The notes below the pieces were generated by a model that saw only the letters and a list, made by a program, of their open reading frames with translations, made no database searches and was not told the origin of the DNA. This document shows, in pieces, positions 25,295-36,404 of a stretch of DNA of 64,000 nt (position 1 is the first letter of the stretch; each line of letters begins with the position of its first letter). Source of the stretch: Sclerodactyla briareus (lineage: Eukaryota > Echinodermata > Holothuroidea > Dendrochirotida > Sclerodactylidae); the NCBI GenBank assembly GCA_026419785.1, contig JAODTK010005376.1, positions 124,001 to 188,000 of the forward strand, written 5' to 3'. The translations under genes were made by a program, and so were the position numbers.

Positions 25295-25400
25295 TGATCG
25301 CTGGATTCGAAACCCGGGACCTGTTTGCATGCCAGCGACACTGATCGCCCGCTCTAACTATTCTCGCCCGCTACTAGTCGAACTGCAGTACGCCACTTCT
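25295..25400 (-). mobile_element. tRNA-derived SINE head (A and B boxes)
   Basis: On the minus strand an A-box-like TAGTTAGAGCGG (start 25360) is followed 47 bases later by a B-box GGTTTCGAATCC (start about 25313). That spacing is normal for a tRNA promoter. The intervening GGCATGCAAACAGGTCCCG text keeps a tRNA-like T-stem start, but a full cloverleaf does not fold by eye. Best read as a SINE or tRNA pseudogene inside the DNA element. Confidence 0.55.
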
Positions 25401-26340
25401 GGAAAAAAAAAATGGGGCGTTAGGCGTGAAAGTAGGTTTTAGTGATGAATCGGCGGGGGTTTTGATTAATGTATTGGGCATTGACGTATCCGTGGCAGAC
25501 ATTAGCCTCTGATCGCGCTGTTTCGGCCCTATTTGCCGCCATACATAGGATCTACGAAACCATTTTTTTTAAGGTCCGAATCCAGGAAGCCTTCTCATAT
25601 ACAATAATAGCGTGACCATGAGGGCATGGTAGGGTATTGCGTCGTCGTCCACCCGACTCAGTGATTGGTACATGCGAGATATGCTGCTGGTATTGATGGC
25701 CGGGGGATGGGGTGGTTGTGGGCAGTTTGAGAGTGTCAGGGGTAGTAGGTATTTCTCAGGTGGGTGGTGTACGGAACTTTCCCAGAACGGGTCGATCCAC
25801 AGCCTGGCGTCTTGACGGAAACTTCACCCTATCACCCTCATGTGAAGGAAAGTAAGAGGCGGGAAAGAAACGAGGAGGGCAAAGGATAATCTATGGGGGG
25901 GGGGGCTAATGTCATCTACAGCCCAAGTTTCTCTCGTAGGCATGAGGAAAGTAGGCAAGGTACACAGGCGATATGAGAGCCTGGTCTATTTTTTTACATT
26001 CTTGTTCTGAGTAACCGAGAGTACCAAGCTCCGTACTTTTGTCAGCTCAACCATTCGTCCTGTTTCTTTATTTCGCGACTCCTACAAGTAATAGCACAGA
26101 CAACTAAGCTTCGAATTGCTTTGAAATTAAGATTCTTGATTCAGTCTTCTGCCGACCAAGCTAATTTCATTCACCGCCCGAGGCGACAAACTGGACAAAA
26201 CTTTTATTTTCCTAACGCAACTCACACCATTGCCCCGTATGTTATAGGCCCGACACGTCCGATATGTTATCGCACTAGTGTGGAACACCCATCCGATAAA
26301 TTTATGTATCGTATCATATCGCACTAGGGTGAACAGCCCT

Positions 26341-27429
26341 TCAACCGTGGATGCCTAGATATGCGCGCCATGTTGTCAAAGTAACACGTACACCAGTACC
26401 AATAGTCTCGCTGAGTAGTCCTAATATTGGTGTCACTAAATTGATTTTCATTCATTTCAAATATGCGAATTAGAGAGAAAAACTTCAGGCTAAGTATTGG
26501 GGACGAAATGCACTGCGCCTCTCAACCAAAATTGGCGGGGGAGGGGGGGCGGGGGTACGCCTCCCCCTGTTGCCCTTTCAAGATCGCCGCCCATGGTTGT
26601 TGGAGGATTAGGCGAATTAATCGTTTCTCTTATCAGTCTTCTATTCTAGAAACGGTATCGCATATTTATAGTGCTCATATAAAAGTACATACTCGTTTTT
26701 TTTTTAATTATTCTTATGTATATAAAATATATATCTGTTCATCTTTAATCTGCTTAACTTCTTTGGATAATTGTACCTGCCCTTCAAACCTGTCGAAGTG
26801 AGTGTTCATTGAGCTCGTGTTATTTAGCATACCAGCCATGAGTCTCGATGCGATTCGCTTAACCTGTACAGCCGGCATATTCCTGGGTAAACATTTTAGC
26901 ACAAGGGACTGTTTCAAAGTACTTACATCAAGCAGCAGATTTTCATAATTGTTTTCAATGTCGTTTTTTCTAACACTAAAAGGTTGATATTGTTTTAGAC
27001 GTTGGCAAGAATGGAAAGCAAATTCGAATTAAACAATGAAAAGTAAACCCTGATGTTCCCGGCTCTAATATGTCTACTCGAATGGTATCAGTCCTATTAT
27101 CGTACACCGATTCTCCAACCATTTGGGGATTGTCCTCTCCAAACTCCCAACCATCCAACCTGAAGAGGTGGGAATTTTATCCACTACCCTGTGCCTTCAG
27201 TATTATTCTCGCTGGTTGGCCAGTTGGCACTGTTGGTAGAGCCGGAGTCATACCAAAAACTCGGTACCGTATGGTACCGTATGGTACCGTATGGTACCGT
27301 AGCTGTTGCGTTCCCGCTGGGCGCTCAGCACCAGAGATTGGGCGGGGAAATAAAACTGTTGTAGCATGCGCACATACCAGAAGGTGGGCCTGGGCTGAGG
27401 TGCCGGGATCATCACCCCTCCCCCCGCGC
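26341..27429. other. Spacer with small repeats
   Basis: Contains a G/C-rich block near 26535-26575 and, at 27260-27301, about four copies of the 10-mer GGTACCGTAT. Frames of 112 and 121 codons here run through these repeats and have no domain. If the tail copy at 27430 had Ig exons they should lie here; I could not identify any. Confidence 0.4.
27260..27301. repeat. 10-bp tandem repeat GGTACCGTAT
   Basis: Four nearly perfect head-to-tail copies, each holding the palindrome GGTACC. Confidence 0.9.
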
Positions 27430-27675
27430 AGCTAAGGGTAGTGAACAGCGTATCTCCTAGCCTTCCGTTTCCTTATACCCCATGAGGATGCACAAGAAGC
27501 TAACAACGTGGTGTAGGCCACCATTAGGTGGACTAAGCGGAAGGGTGGCTAACACTGATTCATCGTACGTCTGACAGGACATTGCGGAGACATCCAGTGC
27601 ACCACCACTGAGCAGACAAAAACGGAGTCACTAACAGGACAGTGGAGCTGGAAGATCATAGCTACTATGATATGA
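27430..27675 (+). pseudogene. Ig-receptor TM/tail fragment, copy 1
   Basis: Plus-strand sequence similar by eye to the tail segments at 35.5-35.9 and 37.0-37.4 kb. Matching blocks in order: CAAGAAGCTAAC / CAAAGCAGTTATC, TGTAGGCC / TGAGCCTACAT, GGGTGGCTAACACTGATTCATC / GGGTGACTAACACATTCATC, GGACATTGCGGAGACATCC, CAGACAAAAACGGAGTCACT / AAGACAAATGGAGTCCTCACT, and a final GAAGATCATAGCTACTATGAT that corresponds to the receptor's C-terminal Tyr-Cys-Asp region. The last block can read Glu-Asp-His-Ser-Tyr-Tyr-Asp before a stop. No open frame spans the whole piece. It is the most diverged of the four copies and could be a plain dispersed repeat. Confidence 0.3.
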
Positions 27676-28255
27676 AAAAAAAACCCAGCCAATTCGGCCA
27701 TATGGGTTCAAGCTTATAGCATTTCAGTGGGAACATTTTTTTGGCTGAATTTTGGAATACTTGAAAATATTCCCCCTACTATTCAGCGCCCAGTGGGCCT
27801 GGATCGATTAAAATAATTACTATGAGAATGAATAGCGCACCGCGCTATGAATGTTTGGTAGGCTGTCACGCTTCACTCGTGTAACACTGGGTGCATTTCA
27901 ACAATGGCCGCGTTAAGTCGGTCACGGAGCCACCACAATTATGTAATTGTGTTAGGTACACAAATTCGAAAAAAGAAATGCCGGCTGCACTGCAGGCTGG
28001 CAACCTGAAGTGATAATATAAGGCCTAAAAAAAAAATTGTTTGTTTGTCCTCCACCGCCCGCTCCGAATTTTCCTTCCGCTCCGAACATATTTTACTTTC
28101 AATATTTTTTTAATTTCTTGTTCCGCTTGCAAAATATTACATTTCCGTGATCCGTCACAAAAAACTTTCCCTGTTCGATCGCCGTCTTAACACACATTAT
28201 AAACTCAATCATACACATACCTGTGGGAGTATGCCAGTCCGTGACGGCGTGACTC

Positions 28256-28287
28256 ATCGATCGATCGATCGATCGATCGATCGATCA
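28256..28287. repeat. (GATC)n microsatellite
   Basis: About seven and a half perfect GATC tetramers. It is rich in Dam/Sau3A-type sites but otherwise a simple repeat. Confidence 0.95.
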
Positions 28288-29306
28288 TGACCTGTCCTAC
28301 CCTTTCTCTAATTTCCCCGAAATACTACTCCCGCACTTACAATTTAAAAGTTTTCGTAGCCTAGAACAGGGAACATTGGAGGCCTCGCGATGCACGGCGG
28401 TGCAATGTAAATGGCTTGGAAACGTTCGTCGCACCATTGAGGTAAAACCTTTTACCCCCATGGTCACACAGATCAAATTACTGCCTGGGCCTGGGCTGCA
28501 TGGTTCGCGGCGACAATGCATTTATCACACGTGCCAGACCGGCACAACCTTCCTAACTTTTGGAGCACTATCAGTGTTGCCACTTCGCACCTGAGATGTA
28601 AGAATAGTGAAAGTTTCGCAATAAAATTTCTGAATGAAGAACAACAATCATTGCAACGACATAGGAAATTTTGAGCATAATCCCTTCACGATCAGTGTGA
28701 ACTGTCAAATTCTGTCAAAGAAAATAAACCTTTAGCCCTACAATTTAAAAGTGTTCTCATACAAATGTAGCAAAGCTGATGAGAGCGACAACACAGTGTG
28801 GGGCTGATAGCACTTCTTCGATGTATATTCTTGCAACTCGCCGAGCGTGCGCTCCCGGTCTCCACTCAAGTAGTGTGATACTACACAGTGCCGATCACTA
28901 GCACTAGCAGGGTCTAAACAAGGCGTCGTACACGCTCGGAGTTCTGTAACGGCGTTATAATTATTTAATGACCCTATTTGCACTGTTTGACGACTTTTCT
29001 ACCCTGAAGGAGATTTTCGATCACCACTTAGCCTGTGGAACAAAACGATTCAGACCTTCTTCTGAAAAATGTGAGAGTCGCGGAGCCACGAAATGGCCCA
29101 TAGAGCGATATAGGCCCAGATGAATTAGTGTCAACCTTGGCGTGGTTTTTGCATGCGAACTTCCCGTCACGGTTTTGCTACTTAACTTGTACTTGTAAGG
29201 TTGCAGCGGAAACTGAAGCTACTGATGCAGCAGTACTAGTATGCTTGGGAACGGAACGCATTTAGTGTCCCATTTTCACATGTTACTTATGTGCGAATCT
29301 GCGTTC

Positions 29307-29338
29307 CCCCCCCCCCCAAAAAAAAAAAAAAAAAAAAA
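29307..29338. repeat. Poly-C/poly-A run
   Basis: A C-run followed directly by about 21 A. Reading frames across it (29241-29525) are artefacts. Confidence 0.9.
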
Positions 29339-29841
29339 TCCGCCCGCCTGTCCGCCACTTTTCAGGGGTCCGGAGGACAAACAAACACTTTTTTTTTTTA
29401 GGCCTAATCTAAATGCTCATTCAGAAAAGTTCGTGGGCAAGATTGTTCATTCTACAATCGTCATCATCGCGAGTCACCAGGAGTTATTGAATGCTGAATG
29501 CTGCGATTGTAACCTGCATGCTTGACTGGATCTCAGGATCCTTTGCCGGAGAAACAGCTTTTTTATTAGTTTGTCGAATTTGCTGCATAAAGGTATCTCT
29601 AATAGACAGATATCTGCTGTATTTGCCCACTTATACTCTGGGAAAATAAGTATTAATGTTTAAGGATAATCTAATGGATGTTATAAAGATATATTGTTAA
29701 AGTTTCGTGCAATTCTATTGCGGAACTTTTCGAAGACTTTTTCGATGAGTGATGAAAATGTGAGGTGGACAATAGCTTCAGAAATCGGCAGCTGCCAGAG
29801 TTTTTTTCCTAAACATTGCTCTTTCGAGGATCATCATCAAC

Positions 29842-31025
29842 ATGGTTGCCACTGAGTCTGAGAGTACACTGACACTATTTGTGCTTTGTTCTTTGCTGAT
29901 TACTGTTAACGGCATCGTATTTGAAAATCAGTGACTATGATTTGAACAGGATTGTATACGAAACCGAAAATATCAGGATGACGTGCAATGCGGCAGAGAT
30001 CCGCAATCCGCAGATTGTTATCAAGCACAATGGTAGGAATGTGGAACAAATCAATAATAACTTTGTTTTACTAACACAGAAAAGTTTCTGGATGGAGCTG
30101 ATGATATATCGGTAAGTTGAGTCTGCTGGAAAGTAGAGTGTATGGTTCTAATATCAGGGTGTGTCGGAGAATAGATCATTGATAGTGAACGTTACTCCAG
30201 GAGGACGTGATTGTCTTCAAAATGAAGCAACCTTGACGAAAATAGAAGGTGCACATTTCACCCTTCACTGCTACTTTTGGTGGTTTGATGTTAAATTCAA
30301 AACATCAGTGTTAATGGGACTACGTGGAATGCAACAATTGGCCATGTGTCATCACCGCTAACTGGCCCATCAGATATAACACGGGGAGTTGTTAAAGGAA
30401 CTATAATCCTCATGTTGGACCACTGGCACTTTCGGCTATGACTAGCTTACACTTGTGGGTCACCCACGGCCCATTGGGAACCCCTCGTGTAGCCTTGGTC
30501 CTATTTCGTTCAACCAAGAACATCATGAAAACACCCACGATTTACCTATCCTTCTCGAAAGACGACCGGATATCCCGATGGGGGGATGCTTCCCTCCACT
30601 ACCCCCATCAACTACAGTGGATCCACGCTCTGCCTCTTTCCCCTAGTGCATCCGTTGTACTCGAAGCGAATTCATGCCGCAATGGTTCTATTATTATAGT
30701 CTCTTGTTTAGCAATCGTTGTTTGTCTACTGCTGGATTGTCTTGCATTATTGCTACAGAACGCAGTCTAAGGAAACAGGAAGAACCTCATAGGGGTGGTG
30801 GGCCTACACCCATTAACCCTGTCAGTAAGAAGTCTCATACAGATTTCATCCACGACTGGCCGTATCGCAGAGACAGCCGCTAGTGCGCCATCGGACAAAA
30901 TCGGGGCAGCTCATGCGGAGATGAAAACTGGCGAGGAGATCGATCTTGGGACCGTGAATGTTTACTCCAAACAATTTTATGGCGAGGAGGAGGCAATGGA
31001 GGCTGACGGATACTGTGATGCCTAG
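29842..31025 (+). pseudogene. Ig-superfamily receptor-like gene, frame-broken
   Basis: The start ATG at 29842 opens a typical signal peptide (hydrophobic core LTLFVLCSLLITVNG) that meets a stop at 29932. One frame over, from 29921, is Ig domain 1: ENIRMTC with Cys at 29984, and after a frame change GKVECMV with Cys at 30139, then strand-G-like SLIVNVTP. Ig domain 2 has HFTLHC (Cys 30269) and, in another frame, LAYTC (Cys 30454) followed by PRVALVLF. A stalk, a hydrophobic helix IIIVSCLAIVVCLLL (about 30684-30755) and a cytoplasmic tail with VYSKQFYGEEE and DGYCDA end at a TAG at 31023. The layout is a type I membrane receptor or adhesion protein, acting at the cell surface. No intron is visible, which would be unusual for an Ig receptor and suggests a retrocopy. 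At least four frame changes plus an in-frame TGA at 30439 mean decay or read errors. Confidence 0.55.
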
Positions 31026-32439
31026 ACTAGGTGAATTTGGTAAACACGAGATATCTAGATCGAGAAAACAACAGACATTTACCATGTCACTCCATTTTCC
31101 ACCCCTCTGGGTCTGGGTAGTGTAGGAAGATCACTCATATGCTGACAGTGATAGCTAGAACTTACTCGCCGATCGGAGCATTGTGGAGCAAGATGGACTC
31201 ACGCCAAGGGCAATCGCAGAAATGAATCACGCTCGCCTAAACATGTGCACGAGAAGGTAGAAAACCACAGGAACTACTAAGTTACTGTTTTATCTGGTCG
31301 TACGATAACTAATAACATCATCCTATTGTGAATATAGTACTATGTACGATACTAAAGTCAGGAATTAGAAATTATGTTTGTGCGGGTACCACACACAACG
31401 GTAGTCAGTAGTTTCCATTTTGAGAGTCATGGTATGACCGGCAGAAATCAAACTCTGGACATGACAGGCTCCTGAATGCACGTCGCATCAAGGGAAGGTC
31501 GGCAAATTGTCGTTACGTTGTAGCATGTCTGGAAGTTCTAGCTTGGATGAGAATTCGCGTTCCAAAAAATTATGCCTCAAGTGTTTGTGATAGAATGGGT
31601 CTGTCGTCGGTCAGAAAGTTAATGTGACGTCGGCCATATATTGTTTCATCATGTAATAGGTTTATTGTCAATATGGTGGTTTGAACGGAGGGGTGAGAGG
31701 GTGTTTTTTAAATATTTATTACTTATTATATCCATACTGGATGATCTCCTAAATATCATGTAGGCGGAACACCACGGTAGTACGGCCTATAAACAGACCC
31801 ATTGGGATGGACCGACTTGGAATACATCACCCCTGGAACGATAGAATAATCCGTGCCTATGTATAGTAGTTAAGGGGTTGGTTAATACTGGGATAGAGTC
31901 GAGATGAAGGTTAGTACGATTAAGTTGTCCGTACTTAGTAACTTTAGGTCGGATTAGGTTTAAAAGTTTTTAGGACATAAGAGAGGTGTGAGAGATGATA
32001 TGAGAGGGGTATGGATTATTCCATCATACGGAGCCCTGGACATAACCTACTAGACTGCAAGTCGGGTGCTTCGTGATGTCTTAGAAGCCAAATGCATTGT
32101 GAAAAGAACGTGTGGCATTTTTCCGTAGTCTTAAAAATGCAAACTGCAATATTAGGGTAGTCGACTTTAGCGAAGGTACGGAATAATAACAACAGAAATC
32201 TCTATTGGCTTGACAATATTAATAGCCCATCTAGCCGTAACCATGCATATAATCTGAAACTTCCGATGTACGCTACCAACATGTTACTCTTAAGAGTGAA
32301 TCGGCGTGCCCTCAGGTAATCGTGAACTTGCCCTCAACTTGCCCGTAAAAACTATGGAATATCAGTCAATATTTACTATATAGTCCATACAATGAATTAT
32401 ACTACATCTTTAGATGAACTAGATTAGATTACACACAGC
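31026..32439. other. No recognisable feature
   Basis: AT-rich spacer downstream of the receptor-like gene. I see no clear polyadenylation context or repeat. Confidence 0.4.
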
Positions 32440-32935
32440 TTAAAGCCTACCTCACACTATTAGCCTACGGAGTCACGCCGCCACGCTTTAAGGTCGCCGC
32501 TGGCGACGACCGCAAGCAGCGGCCGTAAGCTCCTTGCGGCTCCTTGCGAAATTCACTGCGGTCGAGTTCCCAGACAGTGACTGTATTGTTTTGGACGCGC
32601 ACTGGGTGAATTCACAGCAGAAGACACATGGGGATGTCTCCCATTTCAAAGGGTCTGTTCGTATGTCATCCGAGAATTATTGGAGGAAGTTGACCACTTT
32701 CAGTGGAAGCTATTCGAGCTTACATTCTGCCCATGCTTGTGATTATCTGCCACGACAAAATTCGCCGCCAGCGATTGCGACCAGCGGCCGAGCTCCAGTG
32801 GCGACGGTGTTGCGGGTCATCCGCCCCACCCGTTGCGAGCTCGGGAAGCGGATGTGTCCCATCGCAAGGCCCCGCAAGCCTTGCGGAGAGCAACTTCCGC
32901 ACAGTGCGAGGACGGTTTCAGATAAACCTTAATAC
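32440..32935. mobile_element. GC-rich inverted-repeat element candidate
   Basis: A sharply GC-rich island in AT-rich surroundings, bounded by TTAA on both sides (32440 and 32928). The left edge AAGCCTACCTCACACT weakly mirrors the reverse complement of the right edge, AACCGTCCTCGCACT. The interior is full of CCTTGCGG, GCGGCCG and GCCGCTGG pieces in both orientations. The 132-codon frame at 32534-32932 lacks a recognisable domain. Confidence 0.35.
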
Positions 32936-34339
32936 AAACAAGTTCCTCGACCATCTGATGATAGTCCCACTATTCCATTGCTGAAAGCCAGGGGTTTCCT
33001 AAGAGCTTATCGGTGAAGGAAAGAATTTGGAATTGGCATCATATACCTGGCTACTCATTTAGCGTCCCATAGTCTGCCAGTGCACTATATATAAACACCT
33101 ACGCGAAGATAAGTCCCAAATTAATCAATAATTCAATCCGCCATCAACGATAAGACACCAGATCGTCTCACTCGATGGTGGCTATATCATCACTGGTACT
33201 TATAAAAGTGTATAAACCACGAAGTCATTAAGCCTGAACAGAAAAGATGAAATGGAACGGAAGCCAGTTTTGTTAATTATCGTTACGTTAAAAAGAAGGG
33301 TACCAATATGAGGTAATATGAATTCGAATCGAATCAGATCAGGCACTGTGGTTTTCTTCATACTCTACACTCAGAGACGCAAAATGCCAAAATGAGTGTT
33401 AGAGAGTTGAAGAAATTGATGTTCGACATGCATGCATACATAATACGGATTCCAATAAAAAAGTGGATGAGGGTCCGGATTCTCGTTAGTGACCTCGATT
33501 AAACAGGAAGGCAGTGTACAGAAACAGCAAAAATGGAAATCGAACACAGGACACACTCACCTAATTCACTCACTCGCTCCGATAAACGCCTCCTCCGGGT
33601 AAGCGACCAGGCCTGCGCCTGACCCATACCACACTTCCTTTGTAAGGAATCCAATTCTCGCCTGGAAACACAAGAGTGCCAACAACACAGAGCTTCGTTT
33701 TCCCGGCTCAGATTCGTGACCGCGGTCCCACTAACTAGTGACCTCAGGCGCCCATTTTTGCCAGCTTAGGCATCTACTAACATCGCACGAGACATACGAT
33801 ACAGAGTCACTGATGGCGTTGCCGCCAATGTATCGAAGAAGAGAGGAAACCTAATTATTCAGCGACCTCAGCCTTCTCAGCCAACAAACGAACCAACCCG
33901 GCAGCACTGTTGAAGAGATGACAACGAAGGAATAGTCTTAATAGTCTGAAGTCGAAACGTAGAACCCCCAAAAATCGCTCCTTCGTTTCAGTTCTGTTAA
34001 ATACATTAACGTAGATTGGGATGCTCTAGTTCCTTGTAAGAGATAATGGCTGTGGGTAATTGATGGACTGTGCCTCACAAAAATCGAGAACGAAACAATG
34101 AATACGAATAGAATACAAAACCGAGTAGTCAATCGATTTGGAAGCTTCGTATGGACAAGCGGCCCCTGAGTTTTCAGCAGATCCATAACTTTCATCCTTT
34201 CAGTACGGTAAGGGTGACACGTTCTCAACAAGTCAACATGGTGCAACACGCATGAAGAGGAACTCAGTCCACCTTTATGATGAAAGCCCCTATAAATAGC
34301 AAAATAGTTGCTCTGAGAAAAAGGTTATCGTTTGTATTC
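32936..34339. other. No recognisable feature
   Basis: Mixed DNA. The 103-codon minus-strand frame at 33938-34249 has no family resemblance. Confidence 0.4.
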
Positions 34340-34525
34340 AGCGTATGTTTCAGGCACTGAAAGTAGTGTGACATTTGGAATTATTACAGTCGGGGAAATT
34401 TAACCCTGTCCTGTCCAATAGAGCAATGAGGCACGAGCAAGCTCGAGGCATCTCTGGATGTAGTTCATACTCACGATTCTTTCCACTTATCACTTACTCC
34501 GGCGCCCGGAGCCCTTCATTGGTAA
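34340..34525 (+). other. Possible Ig-domain exon of a paralogous receptor
   Basis: TTTCAG precedes a stretch starting GCACTGAAAGTAGTGTGAC. In the frame of GTESSVTFGIITVGEI it resembles the N-terminal part of an Ig domain. After a stop it continues in text that could hold a strand-B cysteine (CCTGTCCTGTCC near 34399). A GGTAAGC donor-like site follows at about 34521. It lies 1 kb upstream of the tail copy at 35490. This is weak: no complete Ig cysteine pair can be read. Confidence 0.15.
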
Positions 34526-35489
34526 GCATTTCACAATCTACAGGCGGTGCAGCAACCAACCATCCTCTTTGATTTTAATGCTCTGGCAGCTTTGGGGATC
34601 AGCTTTTTTTCAACCCCCTAAAGCACCGAGCCCTGTGGCCCCCTCACCTCAGATTCATTCGTCAGATCTCGCCAATCAGCTGCCTTTGCAGATGAGCAGC
34701 CGCCAGGCGAGTTGCCGGGGACTTCTTGATTGCCCTGCAAGCCATGTGTTACCATGTACCAGAGAGATTGTCGTGACCATTTGTAAAATTGATGAGGCAA
34801 CGTAAATATACCGTATAGATCATGCCCAACAAAAATCATGCTTGAAGGAATATTTTAATTTATTTCCAGTACGAATACCTCAGATACCCGTTCCCACAGC
34901 CCCAGCGATGACTGAGTTGCAGGCTGCAGTCCATGGTATGATAGCTTCAAGTTTTTTTTAGGACAAAGTGGAAGCCAGGATGGTTCATTGGAAATTCTAT
35001 AATATACTGATGTATATATCACTAGCTGCCCGTTTAAGGTAGGTCGAGAAAAAAATCCTATATTCCCCTTATGGTGACAGAGGGTGTTCGTTTTCCCTTG
35101 TTAGTCATAGACATTGCCCTCAAATGAGTCGATTAGGTTTACAGGGCCACGATAGATCGGAATCGGTCAAGTAAATAAGAAGTAAAGAAGAAAGCGAACC
35201 CTAGCACGCACCATGTCTCGCTAATTCAGCACACCTAAAGTCATCCATTTCTAATGTGTAGTCCGAGTGGCAGCAGTCCTTATCGTTCAACCGAGATCAA
35301 ACGAAAATCACTATCATTTCCACAGGGGGCTTAGAGTCTCTCCAAAAGACGACGAACAACAAATCAAATGAGCGGTGGGTGGGGTATTCACCCACTCTCG
35401 TCCCATGCTATCGGTTTAGTTGTCTCTGCCGACCTTTACATGCATGGCGTGTGTTACCAGTTGACGTCGACGCAACAGTAACCTCACCA
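34526..35489. other. Unassigned spacer within the receptor-like cluster
   Basis: TTTCCAG at 34863-34869 precedes a short open stretch. Two frames of 73-78 codons overlap on opposite strands around 34570-34840. No domain recognised. Confidence 0.35.
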
Positions 35490-35925
35490 TTAAGTGTTCT
35501 GTTTTCAGCTCTGCTTCCAGCAGATCGGTGATGTCTCTGCTGGACTCACCAGTTATAATATGCTATAGATAACGGAATTAGGTAGCACAAAGAAGTCATC
35601 AAAACGAGATGTTGAGCCTACATTGTGCCTGAACGAACTGTGAGTGGGTGGACTACACCATCATCTACGATGGCCGAACATGGGAGGGTGGGGGGACCTC
35701 CAGTTACGCCACCGAAACAGGTACGAATAGAAATTGCTCGAACAAAGGACTCTATCGGAGACGAGATAGGTCCAAGGTGGCTACTGTTCACTCCACTCCA
35801 GCCGGAGGAGGTAGGGTACCATCAGCAGAGCAGGGATGGTGGAAGCTGGGATCATACCTACTGTGATCGTAACCAATTTGAACTTCAAGTACTGAGGAAT
35901 ATCAACGATTTGAAATAAATTGAAT
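35490..35925 (+). pseudogene. Ig-receptor TM/tail fragment, copy 3
   Basis: Aligns by eye with 36965-37395 along its whole length: a TGTTCTGTTTTCAG acceptor-like start, ATCGGTGATGTCTCTGCTG (the position of the membrane helix at 30.7 kb), CAAAGAAGTCATCAAAACGA, TGAGCCTACAT, GTGGGTGG, GATGGCCGA, AAAGGACTCTATCGGAGACGAGATAGGTCC, a GTTCACTCCACTCCAGCCGGAGGA block, and the end CATACCTACTGTGATCGTAAC. The later part also matches 30930-31022 of the receptor-like gene, where GGAGATCGAT...TTTACTCC...GAGGAGG...TACTGTGAT appears in order. A 97-codon frame (35625-35918) covers the tail, but its upstream frame into the helix is broken. Same strand as the other copies. Confidence 0.4.
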
Positions 35926-36404
35926 CTCAACTGAAGATTGATGAGTTACATACGGCGAGCCATGTAGTCTACATCCATTTGCGTGAAAAAACTGCCACCC
36001 TCTCTGATAAACAGATAACATATTGATTCAGCTATGACGCAGATCAACAGAGCTTTGGATCCTGCTCTATGGAATAGGGAAAGTCAGGCTAATAGGTGAC
36101 TTTAGTTGTAACTTACCCACGCGGGTCCTCCTGACTATTGGAGACATTTGCGCGAATGAATTTCAGCCCTCCTCTTTGTGCTTCCCATAGTCAAAAGATA
36201 ATCCTGAGTCTATGAGGGATTTAAAAAAGGCGTCTCGTCAGCTCAAATCACGTTCTCGTCCGCGCCCAGACTGAGCCCGACCCAATCTCTCGTCTGCACG
36301 GTCCATTCAGCCTGCTCCGGATCCGGTGTCACAGGAGACTGCTGCCGTCTTTATGTGATTATGCCGAGTCTGATATTTCCAGTTTAGTCATTGGGTATTA
36401 CTAC
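35926..36404. other. Spacer before the Ig-like exon
   Basis: Includes GGTGACTTTAGTTGTAAC near 36095, which could read as an Ig strand B (Gly-Asp-Phe-Ser-Cys-Asn). Too weak to annotate separately. Confidence 0.25.

Larger units (their letters stand above)
24505..26340. mobile_element. DNA element with doubled terminal inverted repeats
   Basis: The left end reads AGGGCTGTTCACACTAATG and continues CGATACGATACGATA. The right end, reverse-complemented, reads AGGGCTGTTCACCCTAGTG and continues CGATATGATACGATA. A second inner copy lies at each side: GTGTTCACACTATTGCGAG near 24729 and, reverse-complemented, GTGTTCCACACTAGTGCGAT near 26268-26286, both running into ATCGGACGT. Outer-plus-inner symmetry at both ends strongly supports one 1.84-kb element. 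No transposase frame or convincing target duplication is visible, so the superfamily is unknown. Confidence 0.65.
28021..29406. mobile_element. Inverted-repeat DNA element
   Basis: The left end AGGCCTAAAAAAAAAATTG continues TTTGTTTGTCCTCC. The right end, reverse-complemented, reads AGGCCTAAAAAAAAAGTG and continues TTTGTTTGTCCTCCGG. This gives about 30-bp terminal inverted repeats 1.39 kb apart. Inside are a (GATC)n microsatellite at 28256-28287 and, next to the right repeat, a C-run plus A-run at 29307-29338. No transposase frame is visible; presumed non-autonomous. Confidence 0.6.

Noticed and set aside
27220-27300. tRNA A-box-like TGGCCAGTTGG and TTGGTAGAGC
   Set aside because: No B box at the expected distance; the 10-bp repeat occupies that position.
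30110-30157. GTAAGT donor and AG acceptor suggesting a 46-bp intron
   Set aside because: The Ig strand F cysteine and the following strand G are encoded inside the supposed intron, so the coding pattern continues through it.
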